Below are positions 6,536-7,698 of a stretch of DNA of 7,698 nucleotides, piece by piece. The translations under genes were made by a program, and so were the position numbers. Positions within the stretch are counted from its first letter, which is position 1; each line of letters opens with the position of its first letter. This stretch comes from a bacterium (GTDB taxonomy: Bacteria; Patescibacteriota; Patescibacteriia; S139-126; S139-133). The notes under the pieces were generated by a model. That model was not told where the DNA came from. It saw nothing but the letters and a program-made list of their open reading frames with translations, and did no database searches. The stretch lies in contig JAUIEQ010000036.1 in the NCBI GenBank assembly GCA_030429785.1, positions 1-7,698 of the forward strand, written 5' to 3'.

Positions 6536-7549
6536 CTATGTGACTACTAATTTATGTTTTTTGATTAATGTGTTGATTCGAGGCCATGATTGCAAGCCTT
6601 CTTGCGCGCCTATTTTTTGAATAACATAATTGCTATTAACTATGGCTGCAGCTAGTGAGTGCTCAATATCATATTCGGTTTTAATAAGCCCAGCTACAAA
6701 TGTAGAGCCAAATGCGTCGCCTGCGCCAGTGGTGTTAATGCTAGTTACGTTCAGTGCAGGGGCTGAGTATTGCTTATGATGATCAAATACATACGCGCCT
6801 TTTGCACCATCAGTGATAGTTACTATGTCAGGTCCCCAAGCATGGATAGTTTGCAATAATTTTTTGATGTTAGTTGTTTTTATTCCCGCGCTCATTGCCA
6901 ACTCAATAGCTTCGTCTTTATTTAAGATCAAAACAGTTACGTGCGCCAAGTATTTCTTCAAGCCCTTGTAGCCGAGCTGCAATTGTTCGTTTCCTGGATT
7001 CCAAGCAATGGTAATGTTTTTTTGTTTTTGAAATGCAAAAATAGTTTTTAAATTAGTTTGCGCATGTGGTCCATTAAGTGACGTTACATATAGCCATTGT
7101 GGCGAGTGTTGTCGTAATTTAGTTTTTGCAATTTTCATAACATAGTTAGCCCCACGATACATAAAAATTACATGTTCGTTTTTGGTACCAACGTTCATGA
7201 TGACAGAAAATCCTGTATGCCCACGTTTCTGAAATGTTATCAGGTCAGTAATAACCTTTTTCTCCGTTAAATGCTGTACAAGGTCATATGCGGTAGTGTC
7301 AGTGCCCAACTGGGCGTATACTGCCGTTTGCAACCCTAAGTTCGCAGCATTGACAGCAGCATTGGTAGCACCACCGCCATACGTCAAATGAACAGCGTCG
7401 CTGGTGATTTTTGCTCCATATTCAAAAGCAATAAGCTTTTGTCTTGTAACATCTTTCTTGTTTGGATTTTTGAGGATAACACAATCTTTTGTGTACATCA
7501 TCAAGTCAAGTGTTGCTCCGCCAATTGTAAGTAAGTCTACGGATTTCAT
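6536..7549 (-). CDS. PfkB/ribokinase-family carbohydrate or nucleoside kinase
   Basis: A 337-residue member of the PfkB family, which phosphorylates sugars or nucleosides with ATP in the cytosol. The N-terminal substrate side shows LLTIGGATLDLMM (6-18) and the diglycine region YGGGATNAAVNAANLG (57-72). The middle has AWNPGNEQL (182-190) and LILNKDEA (207-214), the NxxE-like motif region. The C-terminal signature TTGAGDAFGSTFVAGL (273-288) supplies the anion hole and catalytic base D278, and GAQEGL (314-319) fits the end of the nucleotide site. Length is typical. Substrate is not decided: ribokinase, fructokinase and adenosine-kinase-like enzymes share these motifs, and salvage of ribose or nucleosides would suit a small genome. 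It heads the operon with recJ and rnhA. The ATG at 7549 coincides with the predicted transcription start. Confidence 0.93.
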   Translation of the reverse strand: MKSVDLLTIGGATLDLMMYTKDCVILKNPNKKDVTRQKLIAFEYGAKITSDAVHLTYGGGATNAAVNAANLGLQTAVYAQLGTDTTAYDLVQHLTEKKVITDLITFQKRGHTGFSVIMNVGTKNEHVIFMYRGANYVMKIAKTKLRQHSPQWLYVTSLNGPHAQTNLKTIFAFQKQKNITIAWNPGNEQLQLGYKGLKKYLAHVTVLILNKDEAIELAMSAGIKTTNIKKLLQTIHAWGPDIVTITDGAKGAYVFDHHKQYSAPALNVTSINTTGAGDAFGSTFVAGLIKTEYDIEHSLAAAIVNSNYVIQKIGAQEGLQSWPRINTLIKKHKLVVT

Positions 7550-7556
7550 GTAATTG

Positions 7557-7585
7557 ATTATAGCGTATACAGATCAAAATACCAA
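7557..7585 (-). promoter_or_regulatory. Promoter of the kinase-recJ-rnhA operon (leaderless)
   Basis: A perfect TATAAT (7562-7557) lies 17 bases after TTGGTA (7585-7580, four of six matches to TTGACA) on the minus strand. Only seven bases separate the -10 box from the kinase ATG, so transcription should begin at 7550 or 7549, giving an mRNA with no or one leader base. No Shine-Dalgarno could fit. Confidence 0.7.
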
Positions 7586-7598
7586 AAATAATTTTGAT
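7573..7598. repeat. Inverted repeat between divergent promoters, possible operator
   Basis: ATCAAAAT (7573-7580) and ATTTTGAT (7591-7598) are perfect 8-base inverted arms around a 10-base centre. The repeat covers the -35 box of the leftward kinase promoter and ends six bases before the -35 box of the rightward promoter, a position from which one dimeric regulator could control both. AT-rich sequence makes chance symmetry possible, and no regulator gene is visible here. Confidence 0.45.
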
Positions 7599-7604
7599 AA
7601 AACC

Positions 7605-7633
7605 TTGACAAAAATGCATTCATAAGATGTAAT
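7605..7633 (+). promoter_or_regulatory. Promoter of the rightward gene
   Basis: A perfect TTGACA (7605-7610) is followed after 17 bases by TGTAAT (7628-7633; five of six matches). Transcription would begin near 7640, giving a leader of about 39 bases with a strong Shine-Dalgarno. It is the best -35 box in the window and suggests a well-expressed gene. Confidence 0.8.
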
Positions 7634-7667
7634 AAAAAGTCTTTTGAACCTGATACAACTAACAAAA

Positions 7668-7673
7668 AAGGAG
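7668..7673 (+). promoter_or_regulatory. Shine-Dalgarno of the rightward gene
   Basis: AAGGAG, five bases before the ATG at 7679, fixes that start codon. It is the only clear Shine-Dalgarno in the window. Confidence 0.8.
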
Positions 7674-7678
7674 TAACT

Positions 7679-7698
7679 ATGTCACAAAAACTCTTACT
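7679..7698 (+). CDS. Partial gene, first six codons only
   Basis: Six full codons (M S Q K L L) follow a good promoter and a well-spaced AAGGAG, then the window ends. The gene is divergent from the kinase operon. Nothing can be said of its product; the promoter and ribosome-binding site make it very probably real and well expressed. Confidence 0.7.

Overview
The window (7698 bases, AT-rich, almost fully packed on the minus strand) looks like chromosome from a small-genome bacterium. Gene style suggests the Candidate Phyla Radiation (Patescibacteria), but this rests on compact layout, family variants and weak ribosome-binding sites, not on a phylogenetic marker. TGA is used as a stop (for example at the end of the second glycosyltransferase and of recJ), so the recoded TGA=Gly code of Gracilibacteria/Absconditabacteria is unlikely.

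Reading leftwards from the right edge in the direction of minus-strand transcription: an intergenic region (7550-7678) carries back-to-back promoters and a perfect inverted repeat. Rightward it drives a gene of which only the first codons are visible, with a strong Shine-Dalgarno. Leftward it drives a tight three-gene operon: a PfkB-family sugar/nucleoside kinase, the 5'-3' single-strand exonuclease RecJ, and a short ribonuclease HI (4-base gap, then an ATGA overlap). The start codon of this operon falls at the predicted transcription start, so its mRNA is probably leaderless. Directly after rnhA sits rnpB, the RNase P RNA, with its own near-consensus promoter and an intrinsic terminator. Its helices P1, P2, P3, P4, P15, P18 and a P19-like hairpin can be paired by eye.

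After the rnpB terminator comes a surface-glycan module: a membrane phosphoglycosyl transferase that would load the first sugar-phosphate on a polyprenyl carrier, followed by two GT4-type glycosyltransferases (6-base gap, then a 17-base overlap) that would extend the lipid-linked glycan. No flippase, polymerase or ligase is visible. At the left edge, a separate promoter drives the start of a protein with an extremely Lys/Arg/Ser/Thr-rich N-terminus, cut off by the window end.

No clearly new system is evident. The most interesting points are the leaderless/SD-less minus-strand genes beside one strongly SD-led plus-strand gene, the inverted repeat between divergent promoters, the reduced architecture of the RNase P RNA, and the histone-tail-like basic peptide. 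No gene-free stretch exceeds 300 bases.
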